This document shows, piece by piece, positions 18,675 to 26,835 of a stretch of DNA of 57,262 nt; position 1 is the first letter of the stretch, and every line of letters starts with the position of its first letter. The stretch is taken from the NCBI GenBank assembly GCA_015067565.1, contig SVMF01000017.1:1-57262 (forward strand). The letters run 5' to 3'. The notes under the pieces are model-generated. The model had not been told where the DNA came from. It saw nothing but the letters and a program-made list of their open reading frames with translations, and ran no database searches. The position numbers were made by a program, and so were the translations under genes. This DNA comes from Oscillospiraceae bacterium. Lineage in GTDB: Bacteria; Bacillota; Clostridia; Oscillospirales; Oscillospiraceae.

Positions 18675-18763
18675 GTCATTGCGAAGCCGCTTGCGGCTGT
18701 GGCAATCTCATGCAGGCATTTTGCTTTTGGAGATTGCCACGTCGTTTCGCACCTCGCAATGAC
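18675..18763. repeat. MITE-like palindromic element, 89 bp
   Basis: Ends gtcattgcgaag and cacctcgcaatgac, with inner arms gtggcaatctc and gagattgccac. It is the same family as 7716-7839 with a different central part. It fills the space between the two converging transcription units; the rest of 18614-18817 holds no gene. Confidence 0.75.
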
Positions 18764-18817
18764 ATAACTGTCGACTTCTTATTGAAAATTAGTATCAGTT
18801 ATTGTAGCCCATCAAAC

Positions 18818-18850
18818 AAAACTCCTGCACAGTCAATGTGCAGGAGTTTT
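18818..18850 (-). terminator. Intrinsic terminator of the aromatic operon
   Basis: Arms aaaactcctgcaca and tgtgcaggagtttt form a 14-bp stem with a 5-base loop. It overlaps the last codons of aroQ. Read on the minus strand it ends in ttttgttt, and the plus strand shows the same, so it may work in both directions. Confidence 0.8.
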
Positions 18851-19270
18851 GTTTGCAAGGAATTGCAGCGCCAGTCGGTAGCTGTCAAAGCCGTGACCTT
18901 TGAAGGTTGCCACGCAGGCCTCGCGGAGAAGGGAAACTCTGCGAAATGCTTCGCGTTGATCCGGATCGGACAGATGTACCTCCACGGTCGGTAAGCTCAC
19001 AGCCTGAATTGCGTCCAAAATCGCCACAGATGTGTGCGTGTAGCCGCCGGGATTCATGACGATGGCATCAAATTTTCCATAAGCATCCTGGATCCAGTCG
19101 ATCAGAACGCCCTCGTGATTGCTCTGCCGAATGACGACGGTGCAATCGAGCGCACTCGCAGCTTCATGGATGAAGGCTTCAAGTGCTGCGTAGTCCTGCG
19201 TGCCGTAAATCTGTGGCTCACGGATGCCCAGCATATTCAGGTTTGGGCCGTTCAAGACCAAAATGTTCAT
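18833..19270 (-). CDS. aroQ: 3-dehydroquinate dehydratase, type II
   Basis: The enzyme dehydrates 3-dehydroquinate to 3-dehydroshikimate, the third shikimate step. At 145 residues it has the normal type II length. Family motifs are visible: NGPNLNMLGIREPQIYG at the start (with the active-site Tyr), RQSNHEG, NPGGYTHTSVAI and EVHLSDP. The ATG overlaps the stop of the upstream aroE::aroK gene (ATGA), so translation is coupled. It is the last gene of the operon, and its final codons form the 5' arm of the terminator. Confidence 0.97.
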   Translation of the reverse strand: MNILVLNGPNLNMLGIREPQIYGTQDYAALEAFIHEAASALDCTVVIRQSNHEGVLIDWIQDAYGKFDAIVMNPGGYTHTSVAILDAIQAVSLPTVEVHLSDPDQREAFRRVSLLREACVATFKGHGFDSYRLALQFLANKTPAH

Positions 19271-20478
19271 ATGAATTCCTCCATAATTTCCAGCGCGGCT
19301 TGCTCCGCTGTGACGTTCTCAATGCGCATATCCGCAAATTTTTCATACAGCGGTCTCCGCAGTGCATAAAGTGCATCGAGATCGGTCGATTGACTGATCG
19401 GCCTGTTCTCTGTGCTGAGCTCGTTCGTGGGCCGTTGCAGCCATATGATTCGGCCGTTTTGGCGTAAGAGTTGCAGGTTTTCCTCGCGCATCACGCAGCC
19501 GCCACCGGTGGCGATGACGCAGCCGGTTTTTGCGCTGAGCGCTCGCAAGGCCTCCGTTTCGACATTGCGGAAGGCTTCTTCACCAAACTGCGCGAAAAAT
19601 GTCGGAATTGGGCCATATTTTTCTTCGATCCATGCATCGGAATCGTAGAATTCTCGTCCTGTTTTCTGTGCCAAAAGGCGACCGACACTGCTCTTTCCAC
19701 AGCCGGGCATCCCGATGAGTATGATGTTGCGCATTTGCGAGCTAAGTTTACATAATATCTGCTCTCGTTCTTCCTGCGCACAAGTTTTTCCTGTCCAGAG
19801 TCGACGCGCGGCAACGCCCTGCCCGACCAACATGGAAAGGCCGTTTTCGCACGGAATCCCGAGACGCTCGGCCTGCAGTAAAAGCTCTGTTTTCAGGGGA
19901 TTGTAGACCAGATCCAGTACACAACGCAGATGGGGGAGTGCAGCAAGATTCACAAGGCAATTGCCGTTGTCGGGATACATTCCCACCGGGGTTGTGTTGA
20001 CCAAAAGTACTGCATCGTTGTGTTTTGTATAGTTTACATAATCTGTTTCTCCGTTTCGGGAAACAACGATACATTCCGCGCCGAAGGAGCTCAGAACCGC
20101 CTGTACGGTCAGCGATGCGCCACCGGAACCGAGGATCAGCGCCTTCTCACCGGCACGGATGCCACCGTTTCGCTCCAGCAGCCACAAAAAACCGTCATAA
20201 TCGGTGTTCTCTCCGTGTAGGGAGCCATCCTTCCTGCGCACAAGTGTATTGACGCATCCGATGCGTTGCGCGCTCTCAGAAAGGCTGTTGCAGTATGGCA
20301 CGACAGCCTTTTTGTAGGGGATCGTCACATTGATGCCATCAAAATTCAGCGTTTTCAGGAAGTGCTCCAGCTTCTGCGGCGCGACCTCGAGCAGCTCATA
20401 GGAATCATCGCCGAGCAAGCGGTGAAGCTTCGGCGAGACGCTGTGCTCTAAATGCTCACCTAATAATCCGTATCGCAT
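19267..20478 (-). CDS. aroE-aroK: Bifunctional shikimate dehydrogenase / shikimate kinase fusion
   Basis: One 403-residue reading frame joins two enzymes. The N-terminal AroE half (about 1-245) shows HSVSPKLH, NVTIPYKKAVV with the catalytic Lys, CVNTL, GENTDYDG and the nucleotide-binding GSGGAS; it reduces 3-dehydroshikimate to shikimate. A short linker leads to AroK (from about residue 250), with MRNIILIGMPGCGKSS (P-loop), DSDAWIEEKYG, ATGGGCVM and RRPLYEKFAD; it phosphorylates shikimate. No stop or frameshift lies between the halves, and the AroK part has an internal Met at its usual start. The start ATG overlaps the pheA stop by one base (TGATG). Two copies of the 11-base motif lie inside, one in the linker. 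Confidence 0.95.
   Translation of the reverse strand: MRYGLLGEHLEHSVSPKLHRLLGDDSYELLEVAPQKLEHFLKTLNFDGINVTIPYKKAVVPYCNSLSESAQRIGCVNTLVRRKDGSLHGENTDYDGFLWLLERNGGIRAGEKALILGSGGASLTVQAVLSSFGAECIVVSRNGETDYVNYTKHNDAVLLVNTTPVGMYPDNGNCLVNLAALPHLRCVLDLVYNPLKTELLLQAERLGIPCENGLSMLVGQGVAARRLWTGKTCAQEEREQILCKLSSQMRNIILIGMPGCGKSSVGRLLAQKTGREFYDSDAWIEEKYGPIPTFFAQFGEEAFRNVETEALRALSAKTGCVIATGGGCVMREENLQLLRQNGRIIWLQRPTNELSTENRPISQSTDLDALYALRRPLYEKFADMRIENVTAEQAALEIMEEFI
19746..19756 (+). repeat. GTTTACATAAT motif in the aroE-aroK linker
   Basis: Read in the gene it is attatgtaaac in frame a-tta-tgt-aaa-c, coding part of ILCKL. It is one of six copies in the operon. Confidence 0.6.
20032..20042 (+). repeat. 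GTTTACATAAT motif in aroE
   Basis: In the gene it reads at-tat-gta-aac, coding the end of DYVN. Confidence 0.6.
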
Positions 20479-21608
20479 CACACGACCTCCGAATAGCTGC
20501 CGAGATATTTGAATTCCTCGCAGATGCCGCCGATTTCGCACATAAGCTGGACAAATTCATCCGAGTAAACCGATGTTTCCAGGTCTAAGTAGAACATAAA
20601 CTCAAAATCTCGCTCCGGCAGGGGACGGCTCTCGAGCTTGAGCAGGTTTATATCCAGAGCGTAGAGTCTTGCCAGCACCTTGTACAGTGCGCCCGGTTTG
20701 TGGGGCAGCACCATCATAATGCTGGTCTTGTCTGCACCGGGGAAGATTTGTGTATTTTTGCTGATACAGAGGAATCGCGTGTGGTTGTTGCCACCGTCTT
20801 GCACAGCATTTTTTAGGATCCTCAAATTATAAAGCTCGGCACAGTATCTAGACGACAGTGCTGCGATATCCGTTCGTTCGGACTGTGCCACAAGCTGCGC
20901 AGCAACCGCAGTGTTTTCACAAACTGTTACTTTGACATTGCCGAGGCTCTTGAGGAAGCCGGCACACTGTGCAATGGCTTGCTCATGCGAGAAAATTTCT
21001 TTGATTTCGCTATGTGATGACCTTGCTAACAGGCAGTGATCCACTTTCATCCGTGTTGAACGTACAATGCTGAAATTATGCTTTATCATTAGGTCATAAA
21101 CCTTCTTAACGGAGCCTGCGGTTGAATTTTCTATGGGCAAAATGCCGTATTGGCAGAAACCCGATTCGATCGCTGCAAAAATGCCTTCAAAGTTGCGAAA
21201 ATACTGGATTTGCGGATTTTTGAAGAGCTTTTCGCAGGCGATTTGAGAATATGCACCCTCAACACCCTGACAGGCAACGGTTGCGGATTGAGGAAAGAGT
21301 CGAGGCGTATGCTCGATTGCGTCTTCGATCTTGTAAAACAGTTCTGTGCGATTTCCTTTTTCTTGATAGGTACGGCTAAGCTCAAAGAGAAGTGAATAAA
21401 GTACTCGCATATAAGATTGCATATCCTCACGCGATTTTTCACTTATCTCAGCCAGCTTAGCGCGTTCACGCGCAGGCTGCAAAATCGCTATGCCCTGTTC
21501 TTTCTTGTAGGCTGCGATTTTTGCGGCAATGTCCATTCGCTCCTGGAAGAGACGCACGATCTCATCATCAACCACATCAATTTGTTTACGATATTCCTCC
21601 AAATTCAT
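20478..21608 (-). CDS. pheA: Chorismate mutase / prephenate dehydratase (P-protein)
   Basis: The protein has 376 residues. The N-terminal AroQ-class chorismate mutase (1-85) begins MNLEEYRKQIDVVDDEIVRLF with the usual helical spacing. Prephenate dehydratase follows (about 103-280; GVEGAYSQ, PIENSTAGSV, NHTRFLCI with the catalytic Thr). A C-terminal ACT domain (290-376; PHKPGALYKVL, LKLESRPLP) normally gives feedback inhibition by phenylalanine. It makes phenylpyruvate from chorismate. The in-frame upstream extension overlaps aroC; the start at 21608 makes an ATGA junction with the aroC stop. Confidence 0.96.
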   Translation of the reverse strand: MNLEEYRKQIDVVDDEIVRLFQERMDIAAKIAAYKKEQGIAILQPARERAKLAEISEKSREDMQSYMRVLYSLLFELSRTYQEKGNRTELFYKIEDAIEHTPRLFPQSATVACQGVEGAYSQIACEKLFKNPQIQYFRNFEGIFAAIESGFCQYGILPIENSTAGSVKKVYDLMIKHNFSIVRSTRMKVDHCLLARSSHSEIKEIFSHEQAIAQCAGFLKSLGNVKVTVCENTAVAAQLVAQSERTDIAALSSRYCAELYNLRILKNAVQDGGNNHTRFLCISKNTQIFPGADKTSIMMVLPHKPGALYKVLARLYALDINLLKLESRPLPERDFEFMFYLDLETSVYSDEFVQLMCEIGGICEEFKYLGSYSEVV

Positions 21609-22657
21609 AATTTCGCCTCCAAAACAGCATCTAAAATTGCAATAGCCGCTGCCGCCTCTGCAACAGGCACGGCCCTGGGCACGATACATGGGTCATGACG
21701 GCCCTTGATTTCCAAAATTCCGCTGCCGCCGGAGAAACAAATGCTCTCCTGTGGCTTTGCGATTGATGGTGTCGGTTTGATTGCAAGGCGGAAGATCAGC
21801 GGCATCGCCGTGGAAAGACCGCCCAGGATGCCTCCTGCATGGTTGGTTTTTGTTTTGACCACGCCAGCGCTGTTTACATAATATGGATCGTTGTGTTCGC
21901 TGCCGTGCATGACAGCGCAGGAAAAACCACTGCCAAATTCCAAACCCTTGACCGCCGGAATGCCGAAGAGGATCTGTGCCAGGCGATTTTCCAGGCCACC
22001 GAACATTGGTTCCCCCAACCCGACGGGCAGTCCCGTCACGGCGCATTCGATCACTCCACCGATGCTGTCGCCGTCGGCCTTTGCTGCAGCGATTTCCTGC
22101 AGCATTTCCTGCGTCGGCTCGGCATATTTTGATGGTATTTCCGGATCAAGTGGATCAAATTTCGAATTTTTTGCGCATCCGATGGAAAGAATCTGCGCAC
22201 CGATATGAATGCCCATTTTCTGCAAATATTGCAGGCACAGACCTCCGGCAATGCACATCGGTGCGGTCATTCTGCCCGAAAACGGACCTCCGCCACGCAG
22301 ATCAAAATCTTCACCGTATTTCATTCTGGCCGGGTAGTCCGCATGGGAGGGGCGAGGCATATCTTGCAGGTTAACATAATCTTGTGAATGCGCATTTGTG
22401 TTGCGAATGACCGCACGGATTGTGTTGCCGTTTGTGACACCGTTTTTCAATCCGATTTCAAAGATTGGTTCATCCGCCTCTTTTCGTGCGGTCGTATGTG
22501 CGCCTTGACCGGGCGCTCTGCGCGCCATAAATTGCCGCAAAAGCTCGAGGTTGGGCGCAAAGCCCTCAGGGAAATTTTCCAATGTCATGCCGATCTCAGG
22601 CGCATGAGATGTGCCAAAAATCTCCATACGCAAGACAGAGCCAACTTTATTACCCAT
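21605..22657 (-). CDS. aroC: Chorismate synthase
   Basis: The enzyme eliminates phosphate from EPSP to give chorismate, using reduced FMN. The 350 residues are the normal length. Visible motifs are the N-terminal FGTSHAPEIG (usually G-E-S-H-G, with the active-site His kept), MPRPSHADYPARMKYG, GGGPFSGRMTA and EHNDPYYVN. The catalytic His residues of the first two motifs are present. The ATG follows the aroA stop directly with no gap, and the 3' end overlaps pheA by four bases. Confidence 0.96.
   Translation of the reverse strand: MGNKVGSVLRMEIFGTSHAPEIGMTLENFPEGFAPNLELLRQFMARRAPGQGAHTTARKEADEPIFEIGLKNGVTNGNTIRAVIRNTNAHSQDYVNLQDMPRPSHADYPARMKYGEDFDLRGGGPFSGRMTAPMCIAGGLCLQYLQKMGIHIGAQILSIGCAKNSKFDPLDPEIPSKYAEPTQEMLQEIAAAKADGDSIGGVIECAVTGLPVGLGEPMFGGLENRLAQILFGIPAVKGLEFGSGFSCAVMHGSEHNDPYYVNSAGVVKTKTNHAGGILGGLSTAMPLIFRLAIKPTPSIAKPQESICFSGGSGILEIKGRHDPCIVPRAVPVAEAAAAIAILDAVLEAKL
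21872..21882 (+). repeat. GTTTACATAAT motif in aroC, copy 1
   Basis: In the gene it reads at-tat-gta-aac, coding the end of YYVN. Confidence 0.6.
22370..22380 (+). repeat. GTTAACATAAT motif in aroC, copy 2
   Basis: A one-base variant of the motif. In the gene it reads at-tat-gtt-aac, coding the end of DYVN. Confidence 0.6.
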
Positions 22658-23899
22658 TTAAATCACCAATTTTCTAAAGTCATCCCAGAACTTAGGATAG
22701 GATTTATCCACAGCTTCAGCGCCGCAGAGTTCAATGTTTCCGCTGCAAACACACGATGCGATGGCCGCCATCATGGCGATTCGGTGGTCGTTGCAGCTGT
22801 CGACTGAGCCGCCGCATAGTGTATGCCCTTCAATGAACAGTCCGTCTTCGGTAGCGCACACACTGCCGCCAAGGGATTGCAACGCCTGGCAGACACTTGC
22901 AATGCGGTCGCTCTCCTTGATTCGCAACCTCTGTGCGCCATAAATGCGTGTCGTTCCTCTTGCGCAGGCGGCCACCAATGCGATTGGTGGAACAAGATCG
23001 GGAAAATCACTTGCGTCGAGCTCAATGCCGTGTAGGGTGCCGGGGCTGACAGTGATGGAATCCTCCTGAACGCTGATCGTTGCGCCGAAGCTGCGCAACA
23101 CATCGACGATTCTTCTGTCGCCCTGAGCGGAGTCCAAGCGCAGGCCCTTGACGCAGATTGGCGAGCAGATTGCGCCACTGCATAGCCAGAATGCAGCATT
23201 TGACCAATCACCCTCCACAACTGCCTGACCGCCTGTGTGATAGGTTTGCCCGTCGAGCAGGCAGTAGCCGCGCTCCGTCTCCTGCACCACAATGCCGAAC
23301 TGCGCCATCGCCGAAAGTGTCATGGAAACATATGGAGCGGACTCTAACTTTGTGGTTAACATAATACTTGACGGCTCTCCTATCAAAGGCATTGCAAACA
23401 GGAGACCCGAAATGAACTGCGAAGAAATATTTCCGCTGATGCGGTAGGTATTTGCACGGAGCTTTCCCTGCATGCGCAGCGTATTTGATGTTGGCCTTGA
23501 GAAGCAAATCCCGTTCTCCTCCAGTAGCTCATACAGAGGCGAAAGCGGCCGCTGCGGTAATCTGCCGCGCATTAAAAATTCTGCACCCGTACCGAGTGCG
23601 GCCACAACGGGGAGCAAAAAACGCAGAGTTGAGCCGCTCTCTGCGCAGTCGAGCACGGCATTGGCAGTGGGCCGCTCGATCGGACAGACCGTATAGACAC
23701 CGCTGTGATAGTCAATATGCGAACCCAGAGCGGTCAGACAGTTTACCGTTGCCTGAATATCCTGAGAGATCTCTGCGCAATGGATTTTCGTAGGCCTGTC
23801 GGAAAATGCCGCACAGATCAGCAATCGATGCGCCTGCGATTTTGAGGCAATGGCTGAAATTTCGCCGCCGATAGGGCGTGGGTATAATGTCAAATGCAT
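22658..23899 (-). CDS. aroA: 3-phosphoshikimate 1-carboxyvinyltransferase (EPSP synthase)
   Basis: The enzyme joins phosphoenolpyruvate to shikimate-3-phosphate. The 413 residues fit the family. The N-terminus has SKSQAHRLLICAA (the usual Lys-Ser pair that binds both substrates). Also visible are ESGSTLRFLLPV, SSQFISGLLFAMPL, and RIKESDRIASVCQALQSLG with the second half NDHRIAMM near the end. Its ATG is two bases from the aroB stop codon (one-base gap). One 11-base motif lies within the gene. Confidence 0.96.
   Translation of the reverse strand: MHLTLYPRPIGGEISAIASKSQAHRLLICAAFSDRPTKIHCAEISQDIQATVNCLTALGSHIDYHSGVYTVCPIERPTANAVLDCAESGSTLRFLLPVVAALGTGAEFLMRGRLPQRPLSPLYELLEENGICFSRPTSNTLRMQGKLRANTYRISGNISSQFISGLLFAMPLIGEPSSIMLTTKLESAPYVSMTLSAMAQFGIVVQETERGYCLLDGQTYHTGGQAVVEGDWSNAAFWLCSGAICSPICVKGLRLDSAQGDRRIVDVLRSFGATISVQEDSITVSPGTLHGIELDASDFPDLVPPIALVAACARGTTRIYGAQRLRIKESDRIASVCQALQSLGGSVCATEDGLFIEGHTLCGGSVDSCNDHRIAMMAAIASCVCSGNIELCGAEAVDKSYPKFWDDFRKLVI
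23355..23365 (+). repeat. GTTAACATAAT motif in aroA
   Basis: In the gene it reads att-atg-tta-ac, a different frame from the other copies, coding IML. Confidence 0.6.
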
Positions 23900-23900
23900 A

Positions 23901-24929
23901 TCAAAGACCTGCCTTGATGATGTCTTCCAATTCTTCGACCGAATAGGTTCTCAGGGAGCAATTTCCTACGCAATGCGGGACGACCAGCGTGATTGAGTCG
24001 CCGAGTCGTTTTTTGTCGGAAAGTGCGGCATTTGCCAGCGTAGGTGCGGAAAATTCCGTCGTAAGTGGAAGAGAAAATTGAGAAAACAGCTGCTCAATCT
24101 GCTCTGCATCGCTTGCAAATGCACGTGCGAAGATCGCACAGCCGATTGCGACCGCCTCGCCATGCGGAATGATATAGTCCGTCAATTTTTCGATGGCATG
24201 GGCAACGGTGTGCCCCAAATTCAGAAGCTGTCTGCGTCCGGTGTCAAACTCATCTTCACAGACGACATCACGCTTGCACTCGATGCATCGGGTGATGACA
24301 TATGTTCGGTCAAAGTCTGTTCCGTTCGCCTGCAAATGCGCAAAGACCCGGCGGTCAAACAAGATTGCCGTCTTAATCACCTCGGCGCAGCCGCAAAGGA
24401 ACTCTCTGGGCGGCAGGCTTGACAGAAGGTCAATATCACACAAGACCAGCGCCGGCTGATGAAATGCGCCGACCTGATTTTTTCCGCTCTTCAAATTGAC
24501 TGCGGTTTTTCCTCCGATCGAGGAATCTACCATCGCAAGCAGCGTTGTCGGAATCTGCACAAAACGGATGCCACGCAAGTAGCTCGCAGCAACAAAACCC
24601 GTCAGATCCCCAACAACACCACCGCCGAGCGCGATGAGCGTGTCGCTGCGGGTGAAATTCTTTTCGCAGAGCAAATTCAGCAGGTTTACATAATATTTAA
24701 TATCTTTGGAACCTTCACCGGCCGGAAGGCTGGTTGTGGAGACGGAAAAGCCTGCCCCCTGCAAGCTGTGGTAGGCCTCCGACAAGTACAGTGGTGCAAC
24801 ATTTTCATCCGTGACGATCAAGACCTTGCCACCTGCAATCTTACGGAGCTCTTGCCCTAAGGTTTTGAGCAGTCCGCACCCGATCTTCACCTCATAGCTG
24901 CGCGAGGCATGTACAAAAACGGTATTCAT
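23901..24929 (-). CDS. aroB: 3-dehydroquinate synthase
   Basis: The enzyme converts DAHP to 3-dehydroquinate with NAD and a divalent metal. It has 342 residues. Motifs include LPAGEGSKD, ALGGGVVGDLTGFVAASYLRG, PTTLLAMVDSSIGGKTAVN, CAEVIKTA, LNLGHTVAHAIE and HGEAVAIG; the last three carry the metal-binding Glu and two His. An upstream in-frame extension runs back into tyrA, but the ATG at 24929 gives an ATGA overlap with the tyrA stop and is chosen. Confidence 0.96.
   Translation of the reverse strand: MNTVFVHASRSYEVKIGCGLLKTLGQELRKIAGGKVLIVTDENVAPLYLSEAYHSLQGAGFSVSTTSLPAGEGSKDIKYYVNLLNLLCEKNFTRSDTLIALGGGVVGDLTGFVAASYLRGIRFVQIPTTLLAMVDSSIGGKTAVNLKSGKNQVGAFHQPALVLCDIDLLSSLPPREFLCGCAEVIKTAILFDRRVFAHLQANGTDFDRTYVITRCIECKRDVVCEDEFDTGRRQLLNLGHTVAHAIEKLTDYIIPHGEAVAIGCAIFARAFASDAEQIEQLFSQFSLPLTTEFSAPTLANAALSDKKRLGDSITLVVPHCVGNCSLRTYSVEELEDIIKAGL
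24684..24694 (+). repeat. GTTTACATAAT motif in aroB
   Basis: In the gene it reads at-tat-gta-aac, coding the end of YYVN. Confidence 0.6.
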
Positions 24930-25747
24930 CCGACTTCCTCCTTGCGTTTTTTTCCGTCCTCCAGCAAGCTGCAAAGTCTGTCCCGATCTGAGGCAGCCAG
25001 GGCTGCGCGGTAGTCATGTAAGGAAGCAATGATTATGTCCAGCTCAGCCATCAGGTAATCCCGATTTTCCAAAAACAGATCGGTCCACATTGGAGCGTTG
25101 AGCCATGCCACGCGTGTGAGATCCTTATAGCTGCCGGCGGAAAAGCCTTTGTGAGCCATCGCTGTCGGACTTTTGACATAGGCGTTTGAGACGACATGGG
25201 CAAGCTGTGAGGTGAAAGCGATCATTTCATCATGACGCTGCGCGGTTGTGACGGAGATTTTGCCGAACTCGCAGGGCGCAAGCAGATTCCTGATATCATC
25301 AATGAGCTGCATATCATCGCGCACCGGCGGTACGAGTACCATTGGCGCACCCTTAAAAAGAGAGGCGCGGCTGTACTTGAAGCCGGAATAATGGGTGCCA
25401 GCCATCGGATGGCCGCCTACAAACATAAATCCGTGCTCCTGCGCCAGGCGAAAGCCCATGTCACATACATCACGCTTGACGCCGCAGCAATCAATTACGG
25501 TATGCCGGAGCTTATCCGCCTTCTCCGAGAGCCATGCGATTGCCGCTTTCGGATAGATTGCAAGCAAGATCAGCTCGCAGTGTGGAAGCTGTTCATCCGT
25601 CAAAAGTGCATCGGCTGCGTTTGCCATGATCGCAAATTCCGCAATGCTGCGGTCTATATCGCAAACCAAGACCTCGTGGTCTTTTTCCTTATAGGCTTTG
25701 GCAAGAGAACCGCCGATCAAGCCTAAGCCAACGATTCCGACCTTCAT
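24926..25747 (-). CDS. tyrA: Prephenate dehydrogenase
   Basis: The protein has 273 residues. It oxidatively decarboxylates prephenate to 4-hydroxyphenylpyruvate for tyrosine. The N-terminal Rossmann motif is GIVGLGLIGGSLA, the catalytic region is GGHPMAGTHYSGF, and the helical C-terminal domain carries SQLAHVVSNAY and GFSAGSYKDLTRVA. It has neither a fused chorismate mutase nor an ACT domain, so it may not be feedback-regulated by that route. The start overlaps the aroF stop (ATGA). The Gly-rich NAD site is clear, but NAD versus NADP preference cannot be read safely. Confidence 0.94.
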   Translation of the reverse strand: MKVGIVGLGLIGGSLAKAYKEKDHEVLVCDIDRSIAEFAIMANAADALLTDEQLPHCELILLAIYPKAAIAWLSEKADKLRHTVIDCCGVKRDVCDMGFRLAQEHGFMFVGGHPMAGTHYSGFKYSRASLFKGAPMVLVPPVRDDMQLIDDIRNLLAPCEFGKISVTTAQRHDEMIAFTSQLAHVVSNAYVKSPTAMAHKGFSAGSYKDLTRVAWLNAPMWTDLFLENRDYLMAELDIIIASLHDYRAALAASDRDRLCSLLEDGKKRKEEVG

Positions 25748-26745
25748 TGGATCGCCTCCCGGATGATGCGCATTTTACCTGCAAGCGCTGCAAACTGATC
25801 CGGCTTCAAGGACTGTGCCCCATCACACAGTGCATGGATGGGATCGTTGTGTACCTCGAGCATCACGCCGTCTGCGCCGCAGGCAACGGCCGCCATCGCC
25901 ATCGGCGGAATGAGCTTGATCTTACCCGTTGCGTGGCTCGGATCGACCACAACCGGCAGGTGCGAAAGCTCATGGATCATTGGCACCACCGTCAGATCCA
26001 GAGTGTTCCTGGCATAGGTGTCAAAGGTACGGATGCCGCGCTCGCACAAAATCACGTTCTGATTCCCCTCGGACATGATATATTCTGCCGACATCAGAAA
26101 TTCCTTGAGCGTATTGGCAAGGCCGCGTTTGAGCAAGATGGGCTTGTCCGTTTTGCCTAACTCTTTCAACAAATCAAAGTTCTGCATATTTCTTGCGCCG
26201 ACTTGGATCACATCGATCTCGGCAAACAGATCCAAAGCGTTTATATTCATAATTTCTGTCACGATGGGTAAACCGGTTGCCCTTTTCGCCTCCAGAAGCA
26301 GACGGATCCCCTCCGCCCCCAAACCCTGGAAATCATACGGCGAGGTACGAGGCTTGAATGCGCCGCCGCGCAGGAACTGTGCGCCGGCTGACTTGACTGC
26401 CTGCGCTACCCCGATGATCTGATCCTCGTTTTCCACAGAGCACGGACCTGCGATCATCGCAAAATGACCGCCACCGATCTTTGCCTCACCGACCGAAATG
26501 ACCGTGTCGTCCGGATGAAACTGGCGGTTGCACTGCTTGAAGGACTCCGTTACGCGCTTGACCGACTCGACAATATCCAATGAGCCAAGCAGCTCCATAT
26601 CGACCTTCCCGGTGTCGCCGATCAAACCGAGAACCGTATAGTCCTCGCCCTGTGAAACATGTACATCCAGGTTTTGTGCCCGCAACCACGCAATCAGGTG
26701 CTCCATCTGCGCCTGTGTCGTTCCTTTTTTCAGTACTGCAATCAT
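25744..26745 (-). CDS. aroF: 3-deoxy-7-phosphoheptulonate (DAHP) synthase, type I-beta
   Basis: The enzyme condenses PEP and erythrose-4-phosphate, the entry step of the pathway. The 333 residues comprise an N-terminal ferredoxin-like domain (about 1-70) of the kind that gives feedback control in Thermotoga-type enzymes, then the barrel with AGPCSVENEDQI, RGGAFKPRTSPYDFQG, KRGL and DPSHATG. AAGGAG lies eight bases before the ATG. It is the first structural gene of the operon, directly behind the attenuator, so all downstream genes depend on read-through of that terminator. Confidence 0.96.
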   Translation of the reverse strand: MIAVLKKGTTQAQMEHLIAWLRAQNLDVHVSQGEDYTVLGLIGDTGKVDMELLGSLDIVESVKRVTESFKQCNRQFHPDDTVISVGEAKIGGGHFAMIAGPCSVENEDQIIGVAQAVKSAGAQFLRGGAFKPRTSPYDFQGLGAEGIRLLLEAKRATGLPIVTEIMNINALDLFAEIDVIQVGARNMQNFDLLKELGKTDKPILLKRGLANTLKEFLMSAEYIMSEGNQNVILCERGIRTFDTYARNTLDLTVVPMIHELSHLPVVVDPSHATGKIKLIPPMAMAAVACGADGVMLEVHNDPIHALCDGAQSLKPDQFAALAGKMRIIREAIQ

Positions 26746-26760
26746 TGTTCTGCTCCTTAC

Positions 26761-26807
26761 AATAAAAAATACGCTGCACGAAAACTACTTCCCGTGCAGC
26801 GAACAAT
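26761..26807 (-). terminator. Attenuator terminator with competing antiterminator
   Basis: On the minus strand the arms CGCTGCACG (26801-26793) and CGTGCAGCG (26780-26772) form a 9-bp stem followed by tattttttatt (26771-26761). The 5' arm plus upstream ATTGTT (26807-26793) can instead pair with CGTGC and AACAAT inside the leader reading frame (26852-26838), with a 4-base internal stretch holding two further possible pairs. That is a classical mutually exclusive pair just before aroF. Confidence 0.8.
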
Positions 26808-26835
26808 CATGTCGTGTAAAAAGACGCGTCGATTT

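Noticed and set aside
19746-24694. TyrR-box interpretation of the TGTAAAC motif
   Set aside because: The second half-site (TTTACA after six bases) is missing at every copy, and TyrR belongs to other bacteria.
26239-26253. gtttatattcataat in aroF as an eighth copy of the 11-base motif
   Set aside because: It needs a four-base insertion to match, so it is not counted.
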